Made by a program: the position numbers and the translations under genes. From NCBI RefSeq assembly GCF_016097555.1, contig NC_054712.1:39174144-39238143 (forward strand): a stretch of 64,000 nt of DNA, given 5' to 3'. The DNA comes from Gigantopelta aegis (Eukaryota > Mollusca > Gastropoda > Neomphalida > Peltospiridae). The notes beneath the pieces were generated by a model. That model saw only the letters and a program-made list of their open reading frames with translations. It searched no databases and was not told where the DNA came from. Below, one piece after another: positions 1 through 12,826 of this stretch (its first letter is position 1; each line of letters opens with the position of its first letter).

Positions 1-20
1 AAATCACCTTCGTTCGTCAT

Positions 21-57
21 TTTCATTATTATTATTATTATTATTATTTTTTTTTTT
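21..57. repeat. (ATT)n and poly-T low-complexity run
   Basis: Short ATT repeats run into a T-homopolymer. Nothing else is visible in the first 110 bases. Confidence 0.8.
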
Positions 58-114
58 CTTCTGTGTTTTGTTTTTTCTCTCATGTATATACTTCTCTTTG
101 AATATTTAATTTCT

Positions 115-248
115 TGTATATTCTTGTAATAATTGTAGTCGCCGTTATTGTCATATTGTCATTATTGTATGTTATTAGGAGAGGGCCTCGTCAGTTGGAT
201 AACTTGTGCCCAATCCATTTGTACATTATATGCAATAAAATATTAACA
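115..248 (+). mobile_element. LINE-type 3' tail fragment
   Basis: This stretch ends in a GAGAGGGCCTCGTCAGTTGG-like block, the words ACTTGTGCCCAATCCATTTG, and an AATAAAAT signal. The same block recurs at 35828-35905 in the same orientation, so it is a dispersed repeat. A shared 3' block ending at a polyadenylation-like signal fits a 5'-truncated non-LTR retrotransposon. No coding part remains, so the family is not named. Confidence 0.5.
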
Positions 249-249
249 T

Positions 250-884
250 AGCGTAGTTTTAAAATGTTAATTGAATGAACAGAAGTCGCAAGTTGGTGAT
301 GTAGTTTCTTGTATTTTATTTTCAAGCATTAACATTATTAATAACATGGTGATACAGATAAAATATATATGTCTAAGCTCTTAGGTGAACCATAGAGTTG
401 ACATTGCCACTGAGACCTCAACGGTCTCCCCTTGGGTCTCACCTCCTCTCTGGGTCTCTGTATCCGTCTGTCTCTTTCTGTTTTTCTGTTATAAGATTCG
501 GCTAAAATGATTACGTCTTAATGTTCCTTGGTAATTTATTTCCTGTCAGTAGCATTTCCCCAGCCACATATCCAGAGTAAGACATCTTTGTGAATTGTGT
601 CACATGATAAAGTATAATAGTTAACTGCTGACGTAATAATTAATAGTTAATTGTTGGCAGACCGGGTATCAGCTGGGGGCATTAATTAAAAATACGCAGT
701 GTCTTGATTGCAGTGATTTAGTTTCAAACTAATTGGTCTGATTGCTAGCCCCTAAGTAACTAAAGTCTAAGTTATTGCATAATTGACAGGTGACAAACTA
801 ACAATTAATTGAATCGTATATGAACGCTAAAAATATTTAAAGAACATTTGAATATAGCAGTAAATCTTCCACTATGATAATATG
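250..884. other. AT-rich stretch, no feature recognised
   Basis: No open frame, repeat or RNA-like structure stands out. It may be intergenic or an upstream intron of kinase 1. Confidence 0.6.
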
Positions 885-1110
885 TTTCATTCAATCAGTC
901 AAATCAATCAATAACCGCTAGACGCACGTGCGTTTTCATAAATATGAAACATGTATTTTGTGATATTAGAAACAACAGGATCATCAGAAACACTTCGGAT
1001 CAACGGAAATGAATAATTTAAACAATAAAATATAAGTAATGTTTGATTTCAGTAATCATAAACGGCTCTAATAGTGAACAATATGCTGTAATGTTTAAAG
1101 ACTAGCGTTT
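885..1110 (-). mobile_element. MITE-like dispersed repeat, family M1, copy 1
   Basis: The order of words (ACGCACGTGCGTTTT, then TTTTGTGATATTA, AACACTTCGG, AAACGGCTCTAATAG, and a TTTAAAGACTAG end) matches the reverse complement of 42136-42520 and also 40660-40880. These three sites are diverged copies of one short non-autonomous DNA element whose ends resemble AAAGGGACA...CCCTAGT. Copy 1 has lost its clean terminus. I see no coding sequence. The transposase family that moved it cannot be told from these copies. Confidence 0.5.
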
Positions 1111-1408
1111 CTCCATTTAAGTAAAATGCGGACTGATGCAGTAAGTTTGATACCTATCAGTATGCACTGTATCTACATGTAATGTGACAAAACACTTTTA
1201 ATATAATTAGACATTGATGTCAGTTATATATTAATTTCAACTAAGGCGTATTACATTATATATCTTCGGAATTCGGTGGCTAATTTTCCTTGTGCCATGC
1301 CTCCCCTTGCAGATTCCAACGCCAACGTTATAGTAGGCCTATAGCAAAAAACCCCAACTAATTTGGTTCCTGAAACACCGCTTAATAAATTGTTTCAAAA
1401 AGGTTATG

Positions 1409-1789
1409 ATAGTCCTGTTCAATTGTTTAGACCCTAAGTTTTTTGCTAATGTTACGTTTAATTCCTATTCAATCCTTGGTTTCTTTACATTTGCATATAT
1501 TCCGCTAGGAAGGTGAAAAAGAACATTAGTTTGAAACACACTATAGAGTGATGCTTTTGTTATGCAAATAGCCGTAGTTATTTATAGGAGAACGAACCTG
1601 TATTCGAAACATACGGAGATTTTTGTAAAATGGAAACAAGTCAACTTTGTACATTTTAGATGAATTGCATATAAACCCTGTCGGGGTTTGGGTTTGTTTT
1701 CATGCAAATGTAAAGAAAACAATGATTGAATAGGAATTAAACGTAACATTTGCAAAAAACTTAGGATCTAAACAACTGAACAGGATTAT
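1409..1789. repeat. Foldback element with 88-base inverted arms
   Basis: Left arm 1409-1496 and right arm 1702-1789 are reverse complements with roughly 90% matching bases by eye. Both contain GTTACGTTTAATTCCTATTC. The 205-base spacer has no open frame. This is the structure of a foldback or MITE-like DNA element. I could not fix a target-site duplication, so the true ends may lie slightly outside. Confidence 0.7.
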
Positions 1790-1911
1790 AGTAATTCTGT
1801 GAACTGGACCAAGACATCTGTTTCAGTTAAGCAAATAAAATAATTATGAAAAAAGAACTTTTTAAAGAAATGTATGCACATGTAATTGATTTTCGAATGA
1901 GCTTTTTGTCA

Positions 1912-2033
1912 GTTTAATAATGAAATATAATCGTGAAATTTAACTGCAAATTGGCATTTTCCGATTTTGTTTTTTCAATTTAATAATGAAATATAATCGT
2001 AAAATTCAACTACACATTGGCATTTTGCGATTC
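1912..2033. repeat. Two-copy tandem duplication, about 64-base unit
   Basis: TTTAATAATGAAATATAATC followed by GTGAAATTTAACTGC and a GGCATTTTSCGATT end occurs at 1913-1970 and again at 1978-2033, with a handful of substitutions between copies. It is non-coding. Confidence 0.75.
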
Positions 2034-2086
2034 AACTTAAATCTCGCCGAATTGCGTCATTATCTTATTCCAAAATCGCTATACTA

Positions 2087-5000
2087 TAGTCCATGGGCCA
2101 GATACCGAAACCCCCCCCCCCCCCCCCCCGGGATTTTTGGAGACAAGTATTTTTAGATACCTCATTATATATGAATTTAATATCTGCTTGTCTGCAGCAA
2201 AAATGTTGGTGGATTAAAGAAATATCGCCATTTGAATTTGTACATTTTGTGTCCCCAAAACACTATATTGAAAAATTAAATATAGTGATAAAGTTGTCAT
2301 CCATATAAATTTTTAACAGATATAAGGCCAAAATGAATGATATTCATCCTATACTAGATGTTAATAGTAACAAACCAAATAACAATGCAATATGTGGTAT
2401 GAATAATGATATACTCATCGGCAAAAGTTAAGCAATGCCTGAAATGCATTATTTTCTATATTTACACATATTTTGGGCTGCTTGAACCTTTTACTATTAA
2501 AATATTTAATATATTGAGGCAGCATTATTCAACAAAATTAATTAAGGTCCAATAGATATTTTGGCATTTTTCTTAAATATGGGGGAAAATACAACTTCTT
2601 CGGTTGAAAGTTGTCAGCATTGTGGCATGCTCTTGAACTTAATGACTTAAATAACAATTTTGAGGGAACACAATAACAAAAAACATTCTGAACAAATGTG
2701 TAACAAATACTTGCCCAATGCTCATTTCAATATTTTTCATAAGTATGTGAAATACCCAGTGTTTTTTGCATGTATAACCAGTAAAGGTTTACTGAAACAA
2801 TGTATAGAAGCCATATATATGACCAAAACATGCTAAAATAATATGACAGTAACAAAGAATTATATTATAATATAAGAAAGGGTACTAGCCCTTAATTAAT
2901 TGTGTTGAGTATACATATATGTACATCAATATTATGAATATGTCCCTCTTTACTAAACACCAGTGTTAAAAATCTAAAGCATCAGTTTTGTGTACATAAT
3001 TTCTTTTGCATTACATGTACATGTCATCTATGTCACAAAAGTTCATCTTATACTAGTCTGTGTTTGTAATATTTTTAGATTTGCCTTTATATTTACATTG
3101 TGCTTAACTTATGCTCAGGTGTATATAATTAGTTTCTACATCAAATATTGTCTAGGAAAGTTTTGACTTCCTTTCATATTCCTTTGCATTTTCATGCTTC
3201 TTAAATATATGAACATCGATTTTTGCTGAACTTCATGAGCTAACAACATTTCAAGGAAGTCTTGGTGTTGCTTGAGAATATTCAAAACTTCCAGTTTTCC
3301 ATTCTGCATAAAAGCACTGTTGGTATCATAGCCAGTAATGGCAAGCACAGCTGGAATTGCTAGTTGATGTCTTCCCTGCATCCTTAATGATGCTGTGCAC
3401 ATCTATAAGATGCCTCTTGTTGCCAAGTTGAGTGTATAAATATTTTCGTATCTGAGATGGTGAACTGGCAGCAATGTACAGACATTGAAGTATAATCTTT
3501 GTTTCTGCATCTTCTTGTATACTTTACAACTCCCCCAGACATGGTTTGCATTTGAAACATGTACTTTGTCTCACAAATAGAACCCTCTTCCCAAGAAGCT
3601 GAGGGCAGAGTTTCTTTTCTTTTTTTCATTTAAAAGGTCTTCCAGTCTCTTAAGACCTTTGTAGGGATTTCTTGATCAAGTGTGGCTTGGAAGAACCCCT
3701 TTCACATGAGAAATTTAGTGCCAAACCACAAATGCTGTTATTATGCTACTGTGGATTAGTTGCAAACCTTCCATCCAGTAGATATTCCCTGAAAATATGC
3801 TGTACCAATAGAGCAAATTGGAAGAGAGCAAATTGCCATGGTCTCATATTAGTCATATCACAAAGTCCAGGGTATTCCTCAACCACATAGAAATGGCTGA
3901 GAAATGTCCAAAGAAATACTGAAGCTGAATTGGATGGTTTGTGATCTGATAATGCAAGAGTTTTGAGGGAGGAACAAGAGCAAAGGTCCAGAGGAAAAAT
4001 AAAAAATTAGAGATATTGTGAACATAATAGACATTATATTTGAGTCAGATGATAAAACTGAAATAGGAAAGAAAGTCAAGTGCTAGATATGCTTGATGAC
4101 TATATCTGATGTCAATTATATAAACCTAAGCATAAATTAAACACAATTTAAATACAAATATGTTTTTAAAAATCGTACAAGCTTCTGTGAGAGAGATGAA
4201 TTGTAAATGTTTTAACACACAGGAAATGCCAAGGAAAGGTACTTATAATTGGCTGGTACTAAGAACAGAGAGACATCTTCATAAATTTGTGAACATTGTA
4301 TATAAGCTTGAACCACATTTGAAAATGAAGCCTCAGTATGTTATAGAAATAAGCCAGGTCTATTTGTTTTTTTAATAATAAAAGCTTCAGGCAATCCTAA
4401 GTATGTGTATACATAGAAATTAATACATTGCTTACTAGTAACTTATTTTGAGAAGTATATAATTATTCATACCTCATATTATATTGTTTTGTAATTGTTA
4501 TTAACATCTACTTTATAGAATAAAAGAAAGGATGTAGAAATAGAAAATTGTAAACTTCACATATGTCATATTTGGGTCACATAAAATGGTTGAGAATTGG
4601 GAATGAAAGTTATATTTTTATAGTGCTAGATATTTACCTGATGACAATATTCTATGTAGATATCAATTATATACACCAAAACATAAGTTAAGCGTAATAT
4701 AAATAGAACTTCAATTCTAAAATATTACAAAAAGCAACAAAAAACCCAACTAGCTATTGTAAGTTGAACTGTTGTGAGATAGATAAATTGTATATGTAAT
4801 GTAGACTTGCTTAGAATGGTATGTAAATTCACTTTTAATGTTTGTAAGACTTGTGTGTAAAATAAAAAAATTCAAAATATCCATGTAAATGGTTTAGACA
4901 ACATGTACTGCACCATATTTAAGTAATGCTGCCCTCAGATATTAAATACAATACAATAATAAAAGGATCACAATGTTTTAGGTACGGTATGTATATATAC

Positions 5001-5601
5001 ATGTACACATTTCATAGAGAATAATGTATATCGGGAACTGTGTAACTTTTGCTGGTGAGTATACCCCCGGTACTATATCCATACCACATATATTGCATTG
5101 CTTTGTGGTTTGTTGTTATGAACATGTAATTTAGCATGAATAGCATTCATAATGGTGTCTTAAACCTGTTCAAAATATGTATACATGTTAACTTCAACAT
5201 TGCCATGCAGTTTTATCATATACTATGTTTGTAATACTCGGGACATTTCAAATTCATTGACTCACTATACTTAGTCAGATGCGAAAAATGTATTAGTTTT
5301 TGGTGGAATACATTCACCAGTAACCCAGCTTTAAAGTAAAAGCAGTGATATAGTTCAGAATTATTTTCAAATATTTTTGAAAATTATGTGGAACATTCAC
5401 CTTGATCAGAAATTTGCCCTGTTAAAAATAAATAGGGTGCCTACACTCAAACGTGCCCTACAGGCACACCCACCAACAGATTGCCTGCAGACAAGCTGAT
5501 TTGAATATGTCTATGGATAGGCTTCAAAGATATACTCATCTTAAAAAATCCCGGGGGTGGGGGGGGGGGGGCAGGGGGGGTTATAGTGGGCCCACGGTCT
5601 A
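2087..5601. mobile_element. Candidate DNA transposon with degenerate terminal inverted repeats
   Basis: The left end reads TAGTCCATGGGCC and runs into a C-homopolymer and CCCGGGATTTTT. The right end, read in reverse, starts TAGACCGTGGGCC and runs through C-rich sequence into CCCGGGATTTTTT. A second inner inverted pair (GATATACTCATCGGCAAAAG at about 2409; GGTATACTCACCAGCAAAAG in reverse near 5065) supports the pairing. CTA flanks both outer ends (2084-2086 and 5602-5604), a possible 3-bp target duplication as in PIF/Harbinger-type elements. A decayed coding fragment lies inside on the - strand (3136-4080). The right end falls 28 bases before the first visible exon of kinase 1. Superfamily is uncertain. 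Confidence 0.5.
3136..4080 (-). pseudogene. Decayed coding fragment with an ITGYD(T)NSAF motif
   Basis: On the - strand the 3136-3402 frame contains AVLAITGYDTNSAFMQNGK. This resembles the ALTGCDTTSAFxxKGK motif of a high-copy gene family in mollusc and cnidarian genomes that I regard as transposon-linked. Frames upstream to about 4080 continue in the same direction but are interrupted, so no intact protein exists. It lies inside the 2087-5601 inverted-repeat element and may be its decayed cargo or transposase. Motif recognition is from memory and the function is not established. Confidence 0.4.
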
Positions 5602-5629
5602 CTACTATTTCTTCCATTATACTATTTAG

Positions 5630-5769
5630 GTTGTGATAATTTTGGCAACCCGACTGAAGAAGAAACTTTGGGTCAAGGGAGTTACGGAGTTGTCTATCTT
5701 CGTAAAAACAAAACTACAGGAGACATGTATGCAGTTAAAGAATTTACTTGCTTACCAGGCGACACTGAG
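5630..5769 (+). CDS. Kinase 1 exon with glycine-rich loop and VAVK-type lysine
   Basis: The acceptor is ACTATTTAG before GTTGTGATAAT and the donor is GAG|gtacaa. It encodes [15 protein letters not shown] and [15 protein letters not shown], which are subdomains I and II. At 140 bases it is exactly as long as the matching exon of kinase 2 (41210-41349) and enters in the same phase. Confidence 0.85.
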
Positions 5770-8700
5770 GTACAATTATAAATTAAATTAAACCAACATA
5801 TTTTAAAGATCAAAATACGTTTTCAGTGGGATCTGAATAAAATTAAATCACCAGTTGACAAACAGTAGATCAGAAAATATTTGCATGAATTGTTTGTCCA
5901 CGTGATATTTCATCTGAAAATACTAGTTAAAATATTAACCAATCACGTTTCATCTTTCATAACACTATTCGGGTGCATACAAGTTAGATCTAAAAAACTG
6001 ATCGGTGCTATACTACATGTATTTGGGTGTGTGGTTTTTTTTTATTATTTTTTTTTTATTGTTTTAACGACACCACGGTCCACCAGAGCACATTGATTTA
6101 TTAATCATCGGCTATTGAATGTCAAACATATGGTCATTTTTGACACAGTTATAGAGGAAACCCGCTACATTTTTCCATTAGTAGCAAGGGATCTTTTATA
6201 TGCACCATCCCACAGACATAATAGTACATACCACGGCCTTTGATGTACCAGTCGTGGTGCACTGGTTGTGACGAGAAATAGCCCAATGGGCCCACTGACG
6301 GGGTTCGATCCCAAACCGACCGCACACCAAGCGAGCGCTTTACCGCTGGGCTACGTCTCGCCCCTAGTTTTGGATTTAGTAAACCAGTCTGGGAGTGGCA
6401 GTCCTGCTTCTGGCTATGCAAGAGGGATGGAATATCCAGTAAAGGATCTCTTTGATAGTGGCTATCCTCCTATAGACGAAGCACCAGACAGAAATTCATA
6501 GAATCATCCACTATTTTGCCAAATGCTCAATCGACTCTTCATTGTGCACAGATATGGCCCTGACCATGTATTACGGTTTTGCCATTCAGATTCTATCAGT
6601 TTGGTTTTGTCTAATCTTTGTTATCGGTTTTCAATTCCAGATTAGGAGAAGTTTCGAGAAAGAAATTCAGATTCTGCAACGAGCAAATCACGAACGGGTT
6701 GTACGATACCGTGGGTATGACGAAGATGACAACAAGCTCTTCATCTTCATGGACTATATGTCAGGGGTAAGAAAATTAAAGCGACTGACACTAGTTTTTA
6801 AACACTACGGCGTATTATAATAACTCACTATTAAATCCGTTAGCGTTAAAGACATATTACCAGCGTTAAAGACATATTACAAACAAAATTTGATGTAGAA
6901 AAATATATTATTTTAAAAAATTGCGACTATGAGTTATTTATTAAACAATGGACCCCCTGGCTTGACCTTTTTAATTAAAGTATTTATAATAAATATCAAT
7001 GTGTGAATTTTGTTTTAAATTTAAACACAACTTGCTTCTTTCAATCCTCTTTTCCTTTCCTTTTGATCCTTACTCCTTTTCCATTTTTTCCTTCTTCTTT
7101 TCCTAAGTTTCATGTTGAACTCAAAGAAGTTAACTTCCCATATTACAGATATTCAACAGTATTATATTATGTTAAAAAAAACAAAAACATCCCGAAATCC
7201 ATTTTTTTATCATTCTAAAACCGCCCGTTCGTCCGAGAACACAGGCGCTAGTTACTTTTAGACGGTACTACCCCGTTTATACATCACATATTTTAGCTTC
7301 TCTCTGTTATTTTCGTATGCAGATGTGTTGTAGGTTTGTAGATTAACTGAAGTTAATGTCCATCTTCACGTGCTGAAACTAGGATCGGCCCCTTTGAAGG
7401 ATTGTCTGTTTCCGGCAAATACGCAAGTCATTCAAAATGTCAGTAGCCCAGACATAGTTAATATACTTGAACCATGTCAAACCTGTCATCAGCTTATGTT
7501 TTTTCTCGGTATGATGAGCTTGTACTTCGTAGAAGTCGTCCGAGGCTCATATTGGTAACTGCACCATCGTAGAAGTCGTCATAGGCTCAGTCTGGTAACT
7601 GGACCGTCGTAGAAGTCGTCAGAGTCATAGACTGGTAACTGGACCGTCCTAGAAGTTGGCAGAGGTTCGGTCTGGTAACTGGACCGTCCTAGAAGTCGTT
7701 AAAGGCTCGGCCTGGTAACTGGGCGGTCGTAGAAGTCACCAGAGGCTCAGATTGATAACTGGACCGTCGTAGAAGTCGTTAGAAGCTCAGTCTGGTAACT
7801 GGACCGTCGTAGAAGTCGTCAGGGGCTCAAGCTGGTAAGTGGACCGTCGTAGAAGTCGACACTGACTCAGTCTGGTAACTGGACTGTCGTTGAAATCGTC
7901 AGTGGCTCAGTCTGGTAACTGGACCGTCATAGAAGTCGTCAAAGGCTCAGACTGGTAACTGGACCGTCGTAGATGTTGTCAGAGGCTCAAACTGGTAACT
8001 GGGCCGTCGTAGAGGTTGTCAGTGGCTCAGACTGGTAACTAGACAGCCGTAGAAGTCATCAGTGGCTCAGTCTGGTAACTGGACCGTCGTAGAATTCGCC
8101 AGAGGCTCAGATTGGTAACTGGACCGGCAAAGAAGTCGCCAGTGGCTCAGTCTGGTAACTGGACCGTCGTAGAAGTCAGAGGCTCAGACTGGTAACTGGA
8201 CTGTAGTAGAAGTCGCCAGAGGCTCAGACTGGTAACTGGACCGTCGTAGAATTCGCCAGAGGCTCACACTGGTAACTGGACCGTCATAGAAGTCGTCAAA
8301 GTCTCAGACTGGTAACTGGACCGTGGTAGAAGTCGTCAAAGGCTCAGACTGGTAACTGGACCGTCATAGAAGTCGTCAGTGGCTTAGCCTGGTAACTGGA
8401 CCGTCGTAGAAGTCGACACTGACTCAGTCTGGTAACTGGACTGTCGTTGAAATCGTCAGTGGCTCAGTCTGGTAACTGGACCGTCATAGAAGTCGTCAAA
8501 GGCTCAGACTGGTAACTGGACCGTCGTAGAAGTTGTCAGAGGCTCAAACTGGTAACTGGGCCGTCGTAGAGGTTGCCAGTGGCTCAGACTGGTAACTAGA
8601 CAGCCGTAGAAGTCGGCAGTGGCTCAGTCTGGTAACTGGACCGTCGTAGAATTCGCCAGAGGCTCAGATTGGTAACTGGACCGGCAAAGAAGTCGCCAGT

Positions 8701-11700
8701 GGCTCAGTCTGGTAACTGGACCGTCGTAGAAGTCAGAGGCTCAGACTGGTAACTGGACTGTAGTAGAAGTCGCCAGAGGCTCAGACTGGTAACTGGACCG
8801 TCGTAGAATTCGCCAGAGGCTCACACTGGTAACTGGACCGTCATAGAAGTCGTCAAAGTCTCAGACTGGTAACTGGACCGTGGTAGAAGTCGTCAAAGGC
8901 TCAGACTGGTAACTGGACCGTCATAGAAGTCATCAGTGGCTTAGCCTGGTAACTGGACCGTCGTAGAAGTTGTCAGAGGCATAAACTGGTAACTGGGCCG
9001 TCGTAGAGGTCGTCAGAGGCACCGACTGGTAACTAGACCGCCGTAGAAGTCATCAGGGGCTCAGTCTGGTAACTGGACCGTTGTAGAAGTTGCTAGAGGC
9101 TCAGACTGGTAACTGGGCCGTCGAAGAAGTCGCCAGAGGCTCAGACTGGTAACTGGACCGTCGTAGAATTCGCCAGAGGCTCAGACTGGTAACTGGACCC
9201 TTGTAGAAGTCGTCAGAGGCTCAGACTGGTAACTGGACCGTCGTAAAGTTGTCAGAGGCTCAGACTTGTAAGTGGACCGTCGTAGAAGTCGCCAGAGGCT
9301 CAGGCTGGTAACTGGACCGTCGTAGAGGTCATCAATGGCTCAGACTGGTAACTGGACCGTCGTAGCAGTCACCAGAGTCTCAGACTGGTAACTGGACCGT
9401 CGTAGAAGTTGTCAGAGGCTCAGACTGGTAACTGGACAGTCGTAGAAGGCGCCAGAGGCTCAGACTGGTAACTGGACAGTCGTAGAAGTCGCCAGAGGCT
9501 GAGACTGGTAACTGGACCGTCGTAGAATTCGCCAGAGGCTCAGATTGGTAACTGGACCGTCGTAGAAGTCGTCAGAGGCACAGACTGGTAACTGGAACGT
9601 CGTAGAAGTCGTCAGAGGCTCAGACTGGTAACTGGACCGTCGTAGAAGTTGTCAGAGGCTCAGACTTGTAAGTGGACCGTCGTAGAAGTCGCCAGAGGCT
9701 CAGATTGGTAACTGGACCGTCGTAGAGGTCGTCAATGGCTCAGACTGGTAACTGGACCGTCGTAGAAGTCGCCAGAGGCTCAGACTGGTAACTGGGCCGT
9801 CGTAGAGATCGTCAATGGCTCAGACTGATAACTGGAACGTCATAGAAGTCAACACTGGTTCAATCTGGTAACTGGACCGTCGTAGAAGTCGTCAGAGGCT
9901 CAGTCTGGTAACTGGACTTTCGTAGAAGTTGTCAGAGACTCAGACTGGAATCTGAACCGTCGTAGAAGTCGCCAGAGGCTCAGTGTGGCAAGTGGACCGT
10001 CATAGAAGTCGTCAGAGACTCAGACTGGTAACTGGACCGTCGTAGACGTCGTCAGAGGCTCAGACTGGTAACTGGACCGTCGTAAATGTCGACACTGGCT
10101 CAGACTGGTAACTGGACCGTCGTAGAAGTCGTCAGAGGCTCAGTCTGGTAACTGGACTTTCGTAGGCGTCGTCAGAGACTCAGACTGGTAACTGAACCGT
10201 CGTTGAAGTCGCCAGAGGCTCATTCTGGCAAGTGGACCGTCATAGAAGTCGTCAGAGGCTCAGACTTGTAACTGGACCGTTGTAGAAGTCGTCAGTGGCT
10301 CAGACTGGTAACTGGACCGTCGTAGAAGTCGACACTGGCTCAGTCTGGTAACTGGACAATCGTAGAAGTCGTCAGAAGGTCAGTCTGGTAACTGGACCGT
10401 CGTAGAAGTCGGCAGAGGCTCAGTCTGGCAAGTGTACCGTCGTAAAAGTCGACACTGGCTCAGTCTGGTAACTGGACCGTCGGAGAAGTCGTCAGAGACT
10501 CAGATTGGTAACTGGACCGTCGTAGACGTCGTCAGAGACTCGGGCTGGTAACTGGACCGTCGTAGACGTCGTCAGAGGCTCAGACTGGTAACTGGACCGT
10601 CGTAGAAGTCGACACTGGCTTAGATTGGTAACTGGACCGTCCTAGAAGTCATCAGAGGCTCTGACTGGTAACTGGACCGTCGTAGAATTCGTCAGAGGTT
10701 CAGTCTGGCAACTGGACCGTCGTAAAAGTCGTCAGAGGCTCAGACTGGCAACTGGACCGTCGTAGAAGTCGTCAGAGGCTCAGACTGGTAACTGGACCGT
10801 CGTAGAAGTCATCAGAGGCTCAGACTGGTAACTGGACCGTCGTAGAATTCGTCAGAGGTTCAGTCTGGCAACTGGACCGTCGTAGAAGTTGTCAGAGACT
10901 CAGACTGGTAACTGGACCGTCGTAGAAGTCGTCAGAAGTTCAGTCTGGTAACTGGAGCGTCGTAGAAGTCGCCAGAGGCTCAGTCTGTAACTGGACAGTC
11001 ATAGAAGTCATCAGAGGCTCAGTCTGGCAACTGGACTGCCGACAAGTCGTTAAAGGCTCGGACTGATAACTGGACCATCGTAGAAGTGACAACAAACAGT
11101 TAGAAAGTTGGCTAACTTTCTGCAAGCAGTTGTCAGTCTGTGCCTAGCATAACGTTCAGTCATCTGATGGACGCCAGAAGACTATAACCATGGTACCATC
11201 CACATACAGTTAAAACCAGCTAAACCGGACACCCTCGGGATCAAGTAAAATGTATGGTTTAAAGAAAACAAGAAAGAAATGCTTTATTTAACGACACACT
11301 CAACACATTTTATTTACGGTTATATGGCGTCAGACATATGGTTAAGGACCACACAGATTTATATATATATATATACAGTAAAGTACTTTTAGAACGAACG
11401 AACACGCTTATAACAAACTACCGGTTAGAACGAACTGATTGTAAATCCAGATTTTGCCCCCTATATAGTATTAATAAATTTTAATGTATAGAACGAACTA
11501 TGTATAGCGAATTAAATGTTACAGCGAACCAATTTTTTGGTCAAAATTGTGAATTTCAGTGTAAATTAGTGCATATACAGCGAACCGATCATAATTTTTT
11601 TTGTATCTTATCAATCAGTAGCATTAACAGCAATGCATAAAAAACGACTATACTGATAAGATCAGTCAGATAACGTCCGCGTGTATTTACCTATTCGATT

Positions 11701-12675
11701 GTTATCAATTGACGGAGTAATGCATTGCACAATTAACCGTATGTTCTCACTTCACTGCTATTGATTCGCTTGTTTAAGTCCCTATCGCTTCCTTGACATT
11801 TTGCCGGTATCCAACAAGAAGACTGACACGTGCAACTCACTTGCATCTTATCAATCAGTAGCATTAACGATTGATTAACGACAATACATCCAACATGACT
11901 GCACTATTAAGTCCAATCAGTTAACAGCCGCTTGTGGTTATGTAGTAGATTGGTATAAATTATGGGATTAATGCAGTGAGCAATTAATCGTCTGTTCTCC
12001 CTTCACTGCTATTGTGGGCTTGTTTAAATGCTGGTATCCAACAATAAGACTGACACGTGCAACTCACTATACAGTCATTGTAATTAGCGTTAAATAATAA
12101 TTTATTTTGATTTGAAGGTAGGTAAAACAAATATTATGAAATACTGAACAGTATTCGGTAAATGCGCAATTATGACGGACACAATAACACTGTTTTTCCA
12201 AAGTAAAGTTGATGTAGCTATGCCTGTATTTCATTCGATTGCCGACATCGCTACAGCCCTGTAGGCTATGAGACCAACGCTCAATAAGCAGACAAAAATA
12301 ATCAACATTTTCCCCAGAACTAATTTTGTAACTGCAAATCATTGGTAGATCGATGGGATAGGACTATAGCACCAATCACCCACTACACATTAATTAGCCA
12401 CATTAATCAACTTTGTTTCAAAACGTGAGTGACTGAACTCATTTGATTCAACGTGCTTTATTGATTTCCATATTTGCTTCTACTGGTGATGATAAATGAA
12501 ATATTAAAAAAAAAACCCGCAATAATTCTTGTGTTTATGGTCTTGAAATTTGAAAAATTCAAAATGGCCGACTTCCTAAATGAAAATGGCCAACTTCTGT
12601 AAATGTTTACAACGAACTACTGCTATAACGAACCGATGTTCCTGATCCCTTGCAGTTCGTTATAAGAGTATTTTA

Positions 12676-12766
<91 letters not shown>

Positions 12767-12777
12767 CACATACACAT

Positions 12778-12826
<49 letters not shown>

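Noticed and set aside
6300-6366. tRNA gene at SINE heads (also 34680-34745, 39105-39165, 48545-48612)
   Set aside because: A and B boxes are present but the cloverleaf is degenerate and the sequence continues into SINE body; these are tRNA-derived repeats.
7528-11086. CRISPR-like appearance of regular 40-base repeats
   Set aside because: No unique spacers: the whole unit repeats. The host is an animal. It is a minisatellite.
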